In this document: in pieces, positions 38,362 through 46,971 of the stretch
Layout of the letters: every line of letters begins with the position of its first letter
Position numbering within the stretch: position 1 is the first letter of the stretch
Program-made: the position numbers and the translations under genes
Source of the DNA: an uncultured Aquimarina sp.
GTDB taxonomy: Bacteria; Bacteroidota; Bacteroidia; Flavobacteriales; Flavobacteriaceae
Assembly (NCBI GenBank): GCA_947489685.1
Contig: CANLEM010000002.1
Location: 868,001-932,000, forward strand
Length of the DNA: 64,000 nucleotides
Reading direction: 5' to 3'
Notes under the pieces: model-generated
Databases searched by the model: none
Told to the model about the DNA's origin: nothing
Seen by the model: the letters and a program-made list of their open reading frames with translations, nothing else

Positions 38362-38928
38362 TGTATAGATTCTCTTTTTATTTAATAAAACAAAGATACT
38401 TCAATCCTAAAAAAGTAAACTCCAAAAAACCAATTATTTACGCTATGTTACCACAATGTTAATAACTCCTTATCCTCTGTTAACACTAGTTGTGAATAAA
38501 TGGTTCCTAAAATAGATAAAGTTTTTTTGGTAGTTTTCTTTTTTATTAGAATACAAGAAGCTTTGCTACATATCAAAATATTAAACCTCCTTTTTTTGGA
38601 TAACTTTTCAAACATTAAACCAATGTTATAAACTACGGTTTTACCGTAATAATATTAAGATTTTTATGTGTTGATTACATATTAACAACTGTTAATTATA
38701 TATTAGTTTGATAAGGTTTTCAAGCAATTACCATATTGATATCTTGTTTATATCATTCTGAAAATTTAATCAAACTTAAAAACCAAATAAATATTCCAAA
38801 ACTTATACCGCTATCCACACTACATTATAATCATCATTATTTATTTTTAAATTTAAAAAAAAGAAAAAGATATATATAATATGTGTTGAAAACTATATTG
38901 AATTAGAAAAGTGTTTTTGAGTAAGAAT
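38362..38928. other. AT-rich intergenic gap with DnaA-box-like sites (candidate oriC)
   Basis: This 567-nt gap has no ORF. It contains one TTATnCACA match (minus strand, TGTGAATAA at 38491-38499) and three near matches with one or two mismatches: TTATCCTCT (38470-38478), TTATCCAAA (minus strand, 38595-38603) and CTATCCACA (38811-38819). The rest is very AT-rich, with long A/T runs as in DNA unwinding elements. rnpA (21.4 kb), mnmG and parS-like sites (54.8-57.3 kb) flank it. The origin call is inference. Confidence 0.45.
38391..38398 (-). promoter_or_regulatory. Bacteroidota -7 element for rpiB
   Basis: TATCTTTG on the minus strand fits TAnnTTTG and lies 30 nt before the rpiB start. No correctly spaced -33 TTG was found. 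Confidence 0.5.
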
Positions 38929-39168
38929 TTAAACTATTCTTAAATGTGAACTGGTATCTAAATCTTCTATGATTTGCAATACTCTTGTTTTATCTCTTCG
39001 ATGAACTTTTAAGTTAATACCGCCTAAAGCGTTTGAGTACGTAGGAAAAACACCGATCATAGTTTCATTTTCAAAAAAATAAGAGATACCTTCTTTATCT
39101 AGTAAGAGTTTTAATATAGCGTACTCATAAGGATAAGTGTAAGTTTTTACAATAACAAAATCTTTCAT
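38929..39168 (-). CDS. DUF2007 family protein
   Basis: This 79-residue protein matches DUF2007, a small alpha/beta fold related to PII-like signal proteins. The visible features are VIVKTYTYPYEYAILKLLLDKEG at the start and the GINLKVHRRDKTRVLQIIEDL strand/helix. The family is thought to be a putative signal transducer, but no role is established. It is the first gene on the right side of the origin-like gap and points towards it. Cytosolic, with no signal peptide. Confidence 0.85.
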   Translation of the reverse strand: MKDFVIVKTYTYPYEYAILKLLLDKEGISYFFENETMIGVFPTYSNALGGINLKVHRRDKTRVLQIIEDLDTSSHLRIV

Positions 39169-39258
39169 TTAATTAGATAATACATTTAGCAGTTACCTTA
39201 AATATACGAAATAAGAGCTAACTCTATTCGTTATTACATTAAGAATTATAGTGTATTA

Positions 39259-39438
39259 TTAATTTAGTAATCGGGCTTCGCGGTCAATTTTTGCAGAACT
39301 ATTTATTTCTGACTCTTGCAATGTTGAATTTTTCTGATCTATTGTATTATTTATATAAAGGGTAAAAGAATACACACCTAATAAAAAAATTAGAATAAAG
39401 AAGATTATAATTTTATGTACTTTTTTTATTTTACCCAT
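39259..39438 (-). CDS. Very small single-helix membrane protein
   Basis: This 59-codon ORF starts at an ATG on the minus strand (39438). It encodes a basic N-terminus (MGKIKKVHK), one strongly hydrophobic helix (about 10-25, IIIFFILIFLLGVY) and a polar tail ending in EARLLN. The composition and the clean start-helix-tail layout suggest a real small membrane protein, but no homology can be judged here. It lies between DUF2007 and rnr, in a region with no other gene. A chance ORF remains possible. Confidence 0.5.
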   Translation of the reverse strand: MGKIKKVHKIIIFFILIFLLGVYSFTLYINNTIDQKNSTLQESEINSSAKIDREARLLN

Positions 39439-39674
39439 AATACTTAAAAAGTTAACGAATAATACATCTTTGTAGTGTGCTAAAATTAGATAATTTTTAA
39501 GAAATAAAATAAAATACGTAAAGAAACTTATAGTGTAATTATCTGTAAATCAGATGATGATTTTTTAATATCGAAACAATTATACTATTTAAGTATTAAT
39601 AAAAGTTTAAACTTAAAGTTACAGATGTTAAAAGATAAGCTGTACTTTTATCAAATATAACATAATTGATATTA

Positions 39675-41876
39675 ATGAAAAGAAAGAGTAGAAGAAGGAA
39701 AAAATCCCCAAAAATAGAGAATATCACCCAAGGAATACTAAAAACACTAAAATCAGAACCCAATAAAACTTTCAATTATAAACAAATAGCAGTAAAATTT
39801 GGAGTAAATGACGCAAGTAGTAGAAATCAGATTATTAAGAAATTAGCTCAACTTGCCGCCAAAAAACAGATTGAAGAAATTGATAGAGGGAAATTTAAGA
39901 TTGTACCAAACATAAACACATATACTGGTAAACTAGAGATTACTTCTAAAGGCACAGGATATGTGGTTGTACAAGATCTTGAAGAAGATATTTTTATTCC
40001 TAATAATAATCTAAACAAAGCATTACACGGAGATGAAGTAGAAGTGTATGTATATAGAAGAAAACGAAGAGGAAAAAGTGAAGGAGAAATATCTAGAATT
40101 GTATCTCGAAAAAGAGATGAATTTGTTGGAGTAATTGAAATTCAAAAAAACTACGCATTTGTAAATATGCAGGATACAAAAATGTATACTGATGTATTTA
40201 TTCCTAAAAATAAAATAGGTGAAGCAGAAGATGGAGACAAGGTACTGGTAAAATTAGAAGATTGGCCCGAGAAAGCAGATTCTCCTTTTGGTAAAATAGT
40301 AAAAGTTTTAGGTAAACCGGGTGATCATAATACCGAAATTCATGCAATTTTAGCACAATACGGATTACCCTACGAATTTCCTGAAGAGGTAGAAAAATAT
40401 GCTAACCAATTGGATACTAGTATTCAAGAATCAGAAATTAAGAAACGAAGGGATATGAGAAAAACCCTTACGTTTACTATTGATCCAAAGGATGCAAAAG
40501 ATTTTGATGATGCGTTATCTTTTGAAGTTTTAGAGAATGGAAATTATGAAATAGGAATCCATATTGCCGATGTATCACATTACGTTACACCAGGAACAAT
40601 TTTGGATGATGAAGCCTATGAAAGAGCAACGTCTGTATATCTGGTTGATAGAGTAGTACCTATGCTTCCTGAAATCTTATCAAATAAAGCATGTTCATTA
40701 CGACCACATGAAGAAAAATATACGTTCTCAGCAGTTTTTGAACTAAATAGTAAGGCAGAGATAAAGAATCAATGGTTTGGTAGAACAGTAACATACTCAG
40801 ATGCTCGATTTGCTTACGAAGAAGCACAACATATCATCGAAAGCAAGGAAAACACAATCCCTGCAGAAATTTCGCTTACTGGTAAAACCTATAAAGCAGA
40901 TCAAAATATTGCAGATGCGGTTTTAAAATTAGATGAATTGGCTAAAATTATGCGTTCTAAACGAATGGGAGCGGGTGCAATTTCTTTTGATAAGGTAGAG
41001 GTAAAGTTTGCATTAAATGAAACAAATGAGCCGGTAGGAGTCTTTTTTAAGACTTCTAAAGACGCCAATAAACTTATTGAAGAGTTTATGTTACTTGCTA
41101 ATAAAAAAGTAGCAGAGTTCATAGGAAAGCAAAATCCTAAAAAAACATTTATATATCGGGTACACGACGAACCAAATGATGAAAAACTAGCTGCATTGCA
41201 AAATATCATTGGTAGATTTGGTTACAAACTTGATCTTAAGGATCGTAAAAGCACTACCAAATCATTAAATGGATTACTAAAAGATGTTCAGGGTAAAAAA
41301 GAACAAAACCTAGTAGATACGTTGGCAATAAGAAGTATGAGTAAAGCAGAATATACTACTCATAACATTGGTCATTATGGACTTGCATTTGATTACTATT
41401 CTCATTTTACTTCGCCAATTAGAAGATATCCGGATGTTATGGCACACCGTTTGCTGCAATATTATCTAGATCAAGGTAAATCTGTTGCCGAAGAAGAATA
41501 TGAAGAAAAATGTAATCATAGTAGCAGTATGGAAAACCTAGCCGCTAGTGCAGAAAGGGATTCTATAAAATACATGCAGATCAAGTTTATGAAAGATCAT
41601 GAAAATGAGCATTTTTTAGGCGTCATTTCTGGGGTTACCGAGTGGGGTATCTATGTAGAAATTATAAGTAATAAATGCGAAGGAATGGTACGTCTAAAGG
41701 ATATAAGCGATGATCACTATGTTTTTGACCAAGATGAATATGCTGTCGTGGGTGAGAGATCCAAAAAAGTATATCAGCTGGGAGATGAGGTATATGTAAA
41801 AGTTAAAAATGCTGATCTGGTAAAAAGACACCTTGATTTTACACTTATTGGTAGTAAAGATGAAATAGAAAAGTAA
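39675..41876 (+). CDS. rnr: Ribonuclease R
   Basis: This 733-residue 3'-5' exoribonuclease (RNB family) degrades structured RNA and rRNA. It has an N-terminal helix-turn-helix/cold-shock region (about 20-230), the catalytic RNB block TIDPKDAKDFDDALSF with the metal-binding aspartates, TSPIRRYPDVMAHRLLQYY, and a C-terminal S1 domain (about 640-725, FLGVISGVTEWGIYVE). The ATG at 39675 (MKRKSRRRKK) is preferred over an in-frame TTG at 39666. A weak AT-rich hairpin overlaps its stop. In Flavobacteriia it is commonly close to rpiB. Confidence 0.95.
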   Translation: MKRKSRRRKKSPKIENITQGILKTLKSEPNKTFNYKQIAVKFGVNDASSRNQIIKKLAQLAAKKQIEEIDRGKFKIVPNINTYTGKLEITSKGTGYVVVQDLEEDIFIPNNNLNKALHGDEVEVYVYRRKRRGKSEGEISRIVSRKRDEFVGVIEIQKNYAFVNMQDTKMYTDVFIPKNKIGEAEDGDKVLVKLEDWPEKADSPFGKIVKVLGKPGDHNTEIHAILAQYGLPYEFPEEVEKYANQLDTSIQESEIKKRRDMRKTLTFTIDPKDAKDFDDALSFEVLENGNYEIGIHIADVSHYVTPGTILDDEAYERATSVYLVDRVVPMLPEILSNKACSLRPHEEKYTFSAVFELNSKAEIKNQWFGRTVTYSDARFAYEEAQHIIESKENTIPAEISLTGKTYKADQNIADAVLKLDELAKIMRSKRMGAGAISFDKVEVKFALNETNEPVGVFFKTSKDANKLIEEFMLLANKKVAEFIGKQNPKKTFIYRVHDEPNDEKLAALQNIIGRFGYKLDLKDRKSTTKSLNGLLKDVQGKKEQNLVDTLAIRSMSKAEYTTHNIGHYGLAFDYYSHFTSPIRRYPDVMAHRLLQYYLDQGKSVAEEEYEEKCNHSSSMENLAASAERDSIKYMQIKFMKDHENEHFLGVISGVTEWGIYVEIISNKCEGMVRLKDISDDHYVFDQDEYAVVGERSKKVYQLGDEVYVKVKNADLVKRHLDFTLIGSKDEIEK

Positions 41877-41898
41877 AAAACAATTCTTTATTGTTTTT
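41876..41898 (+). terminator. Possible weak terminator after rnr
   Basis: An AT-rich stem (AAAAACAAT, 41876-41884, with ATTGTTTTT, 41890-41898) overlaps the stop codon. It is low in G+C and so of uncertain strength. Confidence 0.4.
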
Positions 41899-41949
41899 AC
41901 TATATAATTACACAAAAATCTTAAGTCTAATTTTTTAAAGTATAGGGCA

Positions 41950-42624
41950 ATGAAAAAAGCGGTTATTTTTTTAGTATTCTTATTAGCAACAATGGTACAA
42001 GGGCAAGATGCTATCACAAAAAATATTGGTGATTTTAATGAGTTAAAAGTATTTGATAAAATAAGAGTTACTTTGATCGAGTCCACCGAAAATAAGGTCG
42101 AAATAACTGGTATTAAACGAAGAGAAGTAGATGTGGTGCAAAAAGGAAATCTTCTTAAAATAAGAATGTTTCTTGATAATATTTGGGATAATAATAATAC
42201 CGAGGTTGTAATATATTACAAAGAGATCAATAAAATCGATGTTAATGAAGGAGCTAGTGTAGAGGCAAAAGATATAATTAGCGCAAAATCTTTGGATATA
42301 AGAGCACAAGAAGGAGGAAAGATTAGAGCACAGATTGATACCGAATATATTTTTAGTAAAGCAATTACTGGTGGAGAAATTGAGCTAGATGGAAATGCTA
42401 AAGAACAAGAAGTTGTGATTAACTCAGGCGGGCAATATTATGCACAAAACCTTGAAACCAAAGAAACTCAGGTAAAAATAAGTGCAGGAGGAACCGCAGA
42501 AGTTAATGCAATAAACTATTTAAAAGCCAACACTAATGCAGGCGGAACCATTAGAATCTTTGGAAATCCCAAAGAAATGGATACCCAAAAACTTTTAGGT
42601 GGAAAAATAATTGAAGTTAACTAA
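41950..42624 (+). CDS. DUF2807/GIN-domain secreted protein
   Basis: This 224-residue protein has a signal peptide (1-19, ending MVQGQ) and a DUF2807 (GIN) beta-solenoid-like domain with repeated strands (VDVNEGASVEAK and similar; GGTIRIFGNP near the end). The family is common in Bacteroidota and is thought to be a cell-surface or periplasmic adhesin-like domain of unknown function. It lies 73 nt after rnr and 39 nt before the LysE-type gene, but a -7 element precedes the latter, so the transcription units may be separate. Confidence 0.85.
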   Translation: MKKAVIFLVFLLATMVQGQDAITKNIGDFNELKVFDKIRVTLIESTENKVEITGIKRREVDVVQKGNLLKIRMFLDNIWDNNNTEVVIYYKEINKIDVNEGASVEAKDIISAKSLDIRAQEGGKIRAQIDTEYIFSKAITGGEIELDGNAKEQEVVINSGGQYYAQNLETKETQVKISAGGTAEVNAINYLKANTNAGGTIRIFGNPKEMDTQKLLGGKIIEVN

Positions 42625-42634
42625 GTAGTTTTTT

Positions 42635-42642
42635 TAACTTTG
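42635..42642 (+). promoter_or_regulatory. Bacteroidota -7 element for the LysE-type exporter
   Basis: TAACTTTG fits TAnnTTTG 21 nt before the ATG at 42664. A TTG at 42611-42613 lies about 21 nt upstream, slightly long. Confidence 0.5.
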
Positions 42643-42663
42643 TAGGAAAGATTTTCATATCCC

Positions 42664-43359
42664 ATGCTTCAAGATGCTCAGGCCGCTATCCCTTTAGGAA
42701 TTTTATTAGCCTTTTTAATTGGGCCTGTTTTCTTTGTACTACTTGAGACGGCAGCAATTAAAGGATTTAGAGCGGCATTGGCTGTAGATCTGGGTGTAAT
42801 TTTTGCGGATATAGTTTTTATTCTGATTGCCTATTTTAGTACCAACCAAATTTTAGAAAAAATAAAGGATGACCCGGCATTATTTATCTTCGGTGGTATG
42901 TTGCTGGCAATGTATGGAGTAATTTCTTTTATTCAAGAACGAAAAAACTATAATAAATTAAGAGACACATCTGTAGAAGTGATCAACAAACACAATTATT
43001 TGATGTTGTTTGTAAAAGGATTTATACTCAACTTTATCAATATAGGAGTGCTTGGTTTTTGGTTAAGTATCATTATTGTAATCGGTCCGCAATTGGATAT
43101 GAATACGAATAGAATAATGTATTTTTTCACAGTGGTTTTAAGTACTTATTTGATCATTGATGTATTTAAAATGATACTTGCCAAACGTTTAAAACGAAAA
43201 CTAACACCCAAACGAACATATATTACCAAACGAATTATTAGTATTCTTATGATAGTTTTTGGTGTCTTTTTTATTCTAAAAGGAGTACTGCCAGATACTA
43301 TGGAAAAAAGAATACAGGATGAAATTGAAAAAATCACACCAGAATCTAAGTTCAAATAA
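42664..43359 (+). CDS. LysE-family translocator
   Basis: This 231-residue membrane protein has the LysE/RhtB exporter signature AIPLGILLAFLIGPVFFVLLE at the start (split by the family motif GPVFF), then helices ending with a GVFFILKG block. It has about six helices. The family exports amino acids such as lysine, threonine or homoserine lactones, so the substrate is not settled. It has its own promoter and a clear terminator shared with tRNA-Cys on the opposite strand. Confidence 0.85.
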   Translation: MLQDAQAAIPLGILLAFLIGPVFFVLLETAAIKGFRAALAVDLGVIFADIVFILIAYFSTNQILEKIKDDPALFIFGGMLLAMYGVISFIQERKNYNKLRDTSVEVINKHNYLMLFVKGFILNFINIGVLGFWLSIIIVIGPQLDMNTNRIMYFFTVVLSTYLIIDVFKMILAKRLKRKLTPKRTYITKRIISILMIVFGVFFILKGVLPDTMEKRIQDEIEKITPESKFK

Positions 43360-43390
43360 AAAACCCCGTAAGTAATTACAGGGTTTTTTT
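43360..43390 (+). terminator. Rho-independent terminator after the LysE-type exporter
   Basis: The stem AAAACCCCGTAA (43360-43371) pairs with TTACAGGGTTTT (43376-43387) with one internal mismatch and a 4-nt loop, followed by T's (43384-43390). It may also serve the tRNA on the minus strand. Confidence 0.8.
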
Positions 43391-43391
43391 G

Positions 43392-43462
43392 AGGTGTCGA
43401 GCGGATTCGAACCGCTGTAGATGGTGTTGCAGACCACTGCCTAGCCACTCGGCCACGACACC
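43392..43462 (-). tRNA. tRNA-Cys (anticodon GCA)
   Basis: The 71-nt cloverleaf folds on the minus strand: acceptor GGTGTCG with CGACACC; D arm GCC/GGC; anticodon arm GTGGT-CTGCAAC-ACCAT with GCA in the loop; T arm AGCGG-TTCGAAT-CCGCT; discriminator U, as expected for cysteine. CCA is not encoded. It lies between the LysE-type exporter and folB. Confidence 0.97.
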
Positions 43463-43558
43463 CAATTTTTGGTTGGAAGGCAAATGTAAAAAAATTTATT
43501 ATTTCTCGGTCATGATTTTACATTAAAACTGCAATATCTGCCTTCTTATATTATAAAG

Positions 43559-43915
43559 TTAACGATTTTTACTTCTGATTATCGTTACCATTTCAACATT
43601 TCCACCAATAGGTGGGTTAATTTTAGAAACTTTAATGGTAGCTTTTTCTACCAATGATAGTTCATTTAATATTCTTACTAATATTCGTTCTGCGGCATGT
43701 TCTAGTAATTTTGAGCGAATAGCCATTTCTTCTTTTACAATGTGATTAAGATGTACATAATCTACGGTATCAGCTAATCGATCGGATAATGCCGATTGGG
43801 TTAAATCAGCTTTAATCTTAAGATCTACCCTATAATCAGAACCTATTTTTTTTTCTTCTACCAGGCATCCGTGATAGGCATAAATCTTAATGTTTTTTAA
43901 TTGGATTAATCCCAC
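43559..43915 (-). CDS. folB: Dihydroneopterin aldolase FolB
   Basis: FolB cleaves dihydroneopterin to hydroxymethyl-dihydropterin in folate synthesis. The protein matches the family (LKNIKIYAYHGCLVEEKKIGS is split as LKNIKIYAYHG and CLVEEKKIGSDY; E/K active-site residues; VEMVTI near the end). The GTG at 43915 gives 118 residues and starts just before the typical LxNIxIYAYHG block. A TTG at 43930 is in frame but lies inside the minus-strand -7 element (43928-43935) and was rejected. Divergent from glnS across a region with a 15-nt direct repeat. Confidence 0.9.
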   Translation of the reverse strand: MGLIQLKNIKIYAYHGCLVEEKKIGSDYRVDLKIKADLTQSALSDRLADTVDYVHLNHIVKEEMAIRSKLLEHAAERILVRILNELSLVEKATIKVSKINPPIGGNVEMVTIIRSKNR

Positions 43916-43927
43916 AAATTTTTTTGA

Positions 43928-43935
43928 CAAAGGTA
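43928..43935 (-). promoter_or_regulatory. Bacteroidota -7 element for folB
   Basis: TACCTTTG on the minus strand fits TAnnTTTG, 12 nt before the GTG start. No standard -33 TTG was found. Confidence 0.55.
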
Positions 43936-43972
43936 TAAAGAATCTTTGTGAATAGTATAAGGGAAAATAACC

Positions 43973-44032
43973 CCTTTTATACTGTAGATATTAATTTTTG
44001 AAATAATTAGATTAAAGCCTTTTATACTGTAG
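43973..44032. repeat. 15-nt direct repeat in the folB-glnS intergenic region
   Basis: The sequence CCTTTTATACTGTAG occurs at 43973-43987 and again at 44018-44032 (offset 45 nt), between divergent folB and glnS. An imperfect inverted match (AGTATAAGGG) lies just upstream at about 43954. It could be an operator or repeated regulatory site. Confidence 0.6.
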
Positions 44033-44052
44033 TTAGGCATCATTAGAATTTG

Positions 44053-44060
44053 TAGTTTTG
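44053..44060 (+). promoter_or_regulatory. Bacteroidota -7 element for glnS
   Basis: TAGTTTTG fits TAnnTTTG, 18 nt before the glnS ATG. The second copy of the 15-nt repeat lies 20 nt upstream of it, overlapping the expected -33 region. Confidence 0.5.
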
Positions 44061-44078
44061 TGGTTTATTTGATTAGAG

Positions 44079-46115
44079 ATGACAGAAGAAAAAAAATCAC
44101 TCAATTTTATTGAGCATATTATAGAAGAAGATCTAACTAATGGTTTGGATACCAAAAATCTTCGTTTTCGTTTTCCTCCAGAACCAAATGGATATTTACA
44201 CATTGGTCACACCAAAGCGATAGGTATTAGTTTTGGTCTTGGATTAAGATATAATGCGCCTGTAAATTTACGTTTCGACGATACCAATCCTGCCAAAGAA
44301 GAGCAGGAATATGTAGATGCTATTAAACAAGATATACAGTGGTTGGGATATCAGTGGGATAGAGAATGCTATTCTTCGGATTATTTTCAACAATTATACG
44401 ATTGGACGGTTCAATTAATTAAAGATGATAAGGCGTATGTAGATTCTCAATCTGCCGAAGAAATTGCAACACAAAAAGGAACCACAACAGAACCTGGTAC
44501 CAATAGTCCATATAGAAATAGATCTGTTGAAGAAAACTTAGATCTATTTAATAGAATGAAAAGCGGTGAGTTTGACGAAGGATCGCATGTAGTAAGAGCC
44601 AAAATAGACATGGCAGATCCTAATATGTTAATGCGTGATCCATTAATGTATAGAATACTTAAAAAATCTCACCATAGAACAGGTGATGACTGGTGTATCT
44701 ATCCAATGTATGATTGGACTCATGGTGAAAGTGATTATATTGAAAGCATATCGCATTCATTATGTTCTCTTGAATTTAAACCCCACAGGAAGCTTTACGA
44801 TTGGTTTTTAGATCAAATCTATAGTGATAATATAAGGCCTAAACAGAGAGAATTTGCACGCCTTAATTTGAGTTACACAATTATGAGTAAGCGTAAGCTG
44901 CTTAAATTGGTAGAAGAAAGAGTAGTGTCTGGTTGGGATGATCCCAGAATGCCAACAATCTCTGGATTAAGAAGGCGTGGGTATACTCCAGCATCTATAC
45001 GAAAATTTGTAGAAACTGTAGGTGTGGCTAAGAGAGAGAATGTAATTGATGTATCATTATTAGAATTTTGTATCCGCGAGGATTTAAACAAGACTGCTCC
45101 TAGAGTAATGGCGGTACTAGATCCAGTAAAACTAGTGATTACAAATTATCCAAAAGGAGAAGAAGAGTGGCTGGAAGCCGAAAACAATCCAGAAGATGCG
45201 TCTGCTGGTTCTAGAAAAGTACCCTTTTCTGGAGAATTGTTTATAGAAAGAGAAGACTTCAAAGAAGAAGCAGGAAGAAAGTTTTTCAGGTTAACTTTGG
45301 GTAAAGAAGTGCGTCTTAAAAACGCATATATTATTAAAGGAGAAAGTGTTGTTAAGGATGCTGAGGGTAATATAACCGAAATCCATTGTTCTTATGATCC
45401 AAAGAGTAAGTCGGGTAGTGGTACCGAAGAATCAAAACGCAATGTAAAAGGTACCTTGCATTGGGTTTCTGTGGCGCATGCTGCTCAGGCTGAAGTAAGA
45501 GTATATGATAGATTATTTAATGATGAAGCTCCAGACGGTCATAAGGATAAAGATTTTATGGAGTTTATAAATCCTGATTCGTTAAAAACCATTACTGGTT
45601 ATGTAGAACCAAGCCTGAAAGAAACAAATCCATTGGATCAGTTTCAGTTTCAGAGATTAGGGTATTTTAATGTAGATTTGGATAGTAAGAAGGAAAAGTT
45701 AATCTTTAATAAGACGGTAGGGTTACGAGATACTTGGGCAAAAGTAAAACCCACGAACACTAATCCTCAAAAACCACAGCAAAATCCTCAAAAAGAGATA
45801 CCAGCTATCGAAGAAGTAAAAAGAGCTGGAAAGAAGTATACCAATCTGCCTGATGAGAAGAGAGAAGTGCTTAAAAGCAGAATAGAAAAAGCGGCAGAAA
45901 AAATAGAATTAGAGGAGTTAATACCTTTGTACGGAACTGCAGTAAAAAAGGTGGGAACTCGAATAGCGACAATGATAGCATTAAGAATTGTTCTTGATAC
46001 AAAGGGGCTAGAACCCGATGAGGCTGCCAAAGAATTTATTGCAAAAGGAGCAGAAGACAAGAGTGAATTATTGCAAGAGGAAGCTTTAAATTTGGTCAAA
46101 AAATATAGTCTATAA
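44079..46115 (+). CDS. glnS: Glutamine-tRNA ligase with C-terminal extension
   Basis: GlnRS charges tRNA-Gln with glutamine. The class I motifs are HIGH (H41-I-G-H44 in PPEPNGYLHIGH) and the KMSKS-like MSKR (269-272). The catalytic and beta-barrel anticodon-binding regions span about 1-555, the family's normal length. A further 110 residues or so (about 565-678: linker TNTNPQKPQQNP, then helices GTAVKKVGTRIATMIALR) form an appended domain that I could not assign; YqeY-like appended domains occur on some GlnRS proteins. A terminator hairpin follows. Confidence 0.93.
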   Translation: MTEEKKSLNFIEHIIEEDLTNGLDTKNLRFRFPPEPNGYLHIGHTKAIGISFGLGLRYNAPVNLRFDDTNPAKEEQEYVDAIKQDIQWLGYQWDRECYSSDYFQQLYDWTVQLIKDDKAYVDSQSAEEIATQKGTTTEPGTNSPYRNRSVEENLDLFNRMKSGEFDEGSHVVRAKIDMADPNMLMRDPLMYRILKKSHHRTGDDWCIYPMYDWTHGESDYIESISHSLCSLEFKPHRKLYDWFLDQIYSDNIRPKQREFARLNLSYTIMSKRKLLKLVEERVVSGWDDPRMPTISGLRRRGYTPASIRKFVETVGVAKRENVIDVSLLEFCIREDLNKTAPRVMAVLDPVKLVITNYPKGEEEWLEAENNPEDASAGSRKVPFSGELFIEREDFKEEAGRKFFRLTLGKEVRLKNAYIIKGESVVKDAEGNITEIHCSYDPKSKSGSGTEESKRNVKGTLHWVSVAHAAQAEVRVYDRLFNDEAPDGHKDKDFMEFINPDSLKTITGYVEPSLKETNPLDQFQFQRLGYFNVDLDSKKEKLIFNKTVGLRDTWAKVKPTNTNPQKPQQNPQKEIPAIEEVKRAGKKYTNLPDEKREVLKSRIEKAAEKIELEELIPLYGTAVKKVGTRIATMIALRIVLDTKGLEPDEAAKEFIAKGAEDKSELLQEEALNLVKKYSL

Positions 46116-46119
46116 ATGT

Positions 46120-46152
46120 AAAAAGGTCACTTATATATAAGTGACCTTTTTT
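46120..46152. terminator. Bidirectional terminator after glnS
   Basis: A 16-bp perfect palindromic stem (AAAAAGGTCACTTATA, 46120-46135, with its complement at 46136-46151) has terminal A/T runs. It lies between convergent genes. Confidence 0.85.
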
Positions 46153-46169
46153 ATATTTTTATGTGCTTT

Positions 46170-46679
46170 TTAGTTCTCTGCAATATGCTCATCTAGAGGT
46201 ATTTCAATATCTGTTTTAAATCTTGGAAACAATTTTTTTGTTTCGGGATCATCCAAAAGTTTATTCGACTCTACAAAATACCATTGTTTTTTCTTTTTGT
46301 CATAAAACCCAAATAAGGAGCTTTTTAAGGTCACAGATCGTCCATTAAAATCCATCTCAACGGTATTTTTTACAAGACACCTATATTCTTTAAATTCTTT
46401 TCTAATATCTGCAACTTCGTCAATTTCAGAACTAGTAATTTTTATTTTTTGAGCTTTCATCGTTCTAAAGATATCATCCATAGTTTCTAACATTTTCGAT
46501 TTACCGTATTTTTCGAAGATGTTTGGGTGAGTATATTTTAAAAGAGTGTTCGAGTCTTGTTTAAGCGAAGCTTCAGAAGTTGCTTTAGCATCTCTTAGAG
46601 CTAATTCTTTAAGCGCATCTACATTTTGAGAAAAAACACTTCCCGAAATGAAGAGCAGAATTAAAAAGTAATTTTTCAT
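46170..46679 (-). CDS. Secreted protein of unknown function, NTF2-like possible
   Basis: This 169-residue protein has a signal peptide (1-17, ending SVFSQ). The mature part shows helices (ALRDAKATSEASLKQDSN) and strands (YRCLVKNTVEMDF, GFYDKKKKQWYFVES), a layout like NTF2/SnoaL-type cone folds. No motif of known function was seen, so I do not assign one. It is a lone minus-strand gene between glnS and the SPFH gene. A terminator for the latter lies upstream of it. Confidence 0.6.
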   Translation of the reverse strand: MKNYFLILLFISGSVFSQNVDALKELALRDAKATSEASLKQDSNTLLKYTHPNIFEKYGKSKMLETMDDIFRTMKAQKIKITSSEIDEVADIRKEFKEYRCLVKNTVEMDFNGRSVTLKSSLFGFYDKKKKQWYFVESNKLLDDPETKKLFPRFKTDIEIPLDEHIAEN

Positions 46680-46910
46680 GGGACTAAATTTTTGTAAATA
46701 TAATTAATTTTTAAACTATAGTATTTATTTATTGTTTTAGAATAAACATCATTTTTTCTTATTAAAAATAACGCATCAAGACGTCTTTTAATCGAATAAA
46801 AAAATGAATAAACCTTATTATATAATTAATAATCAAAAACCGTGCAAAAACGCTTTAAATTCATTTTTTATATAAAAAATGCACTTTTTTGAACTTTTAA
46901 CAAGTATCGA

Positions 46911-46942
46911 AAAAAACAACCCGATCAATTTTTATGATCGGG
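46911..46942 (-). terminator. Terminator after the SPFH gene
   Basis: On the minus strand, CCCGATCA pairs with TGATCGGG around an A/T loop and is followed by T's (plus A's at 46911-46916). The stem spans 46920-46942. Confidence 0.8.
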
Positions 46943-46971
46943 CTATTTTTAATTAAAAACTTGAAATTTTA

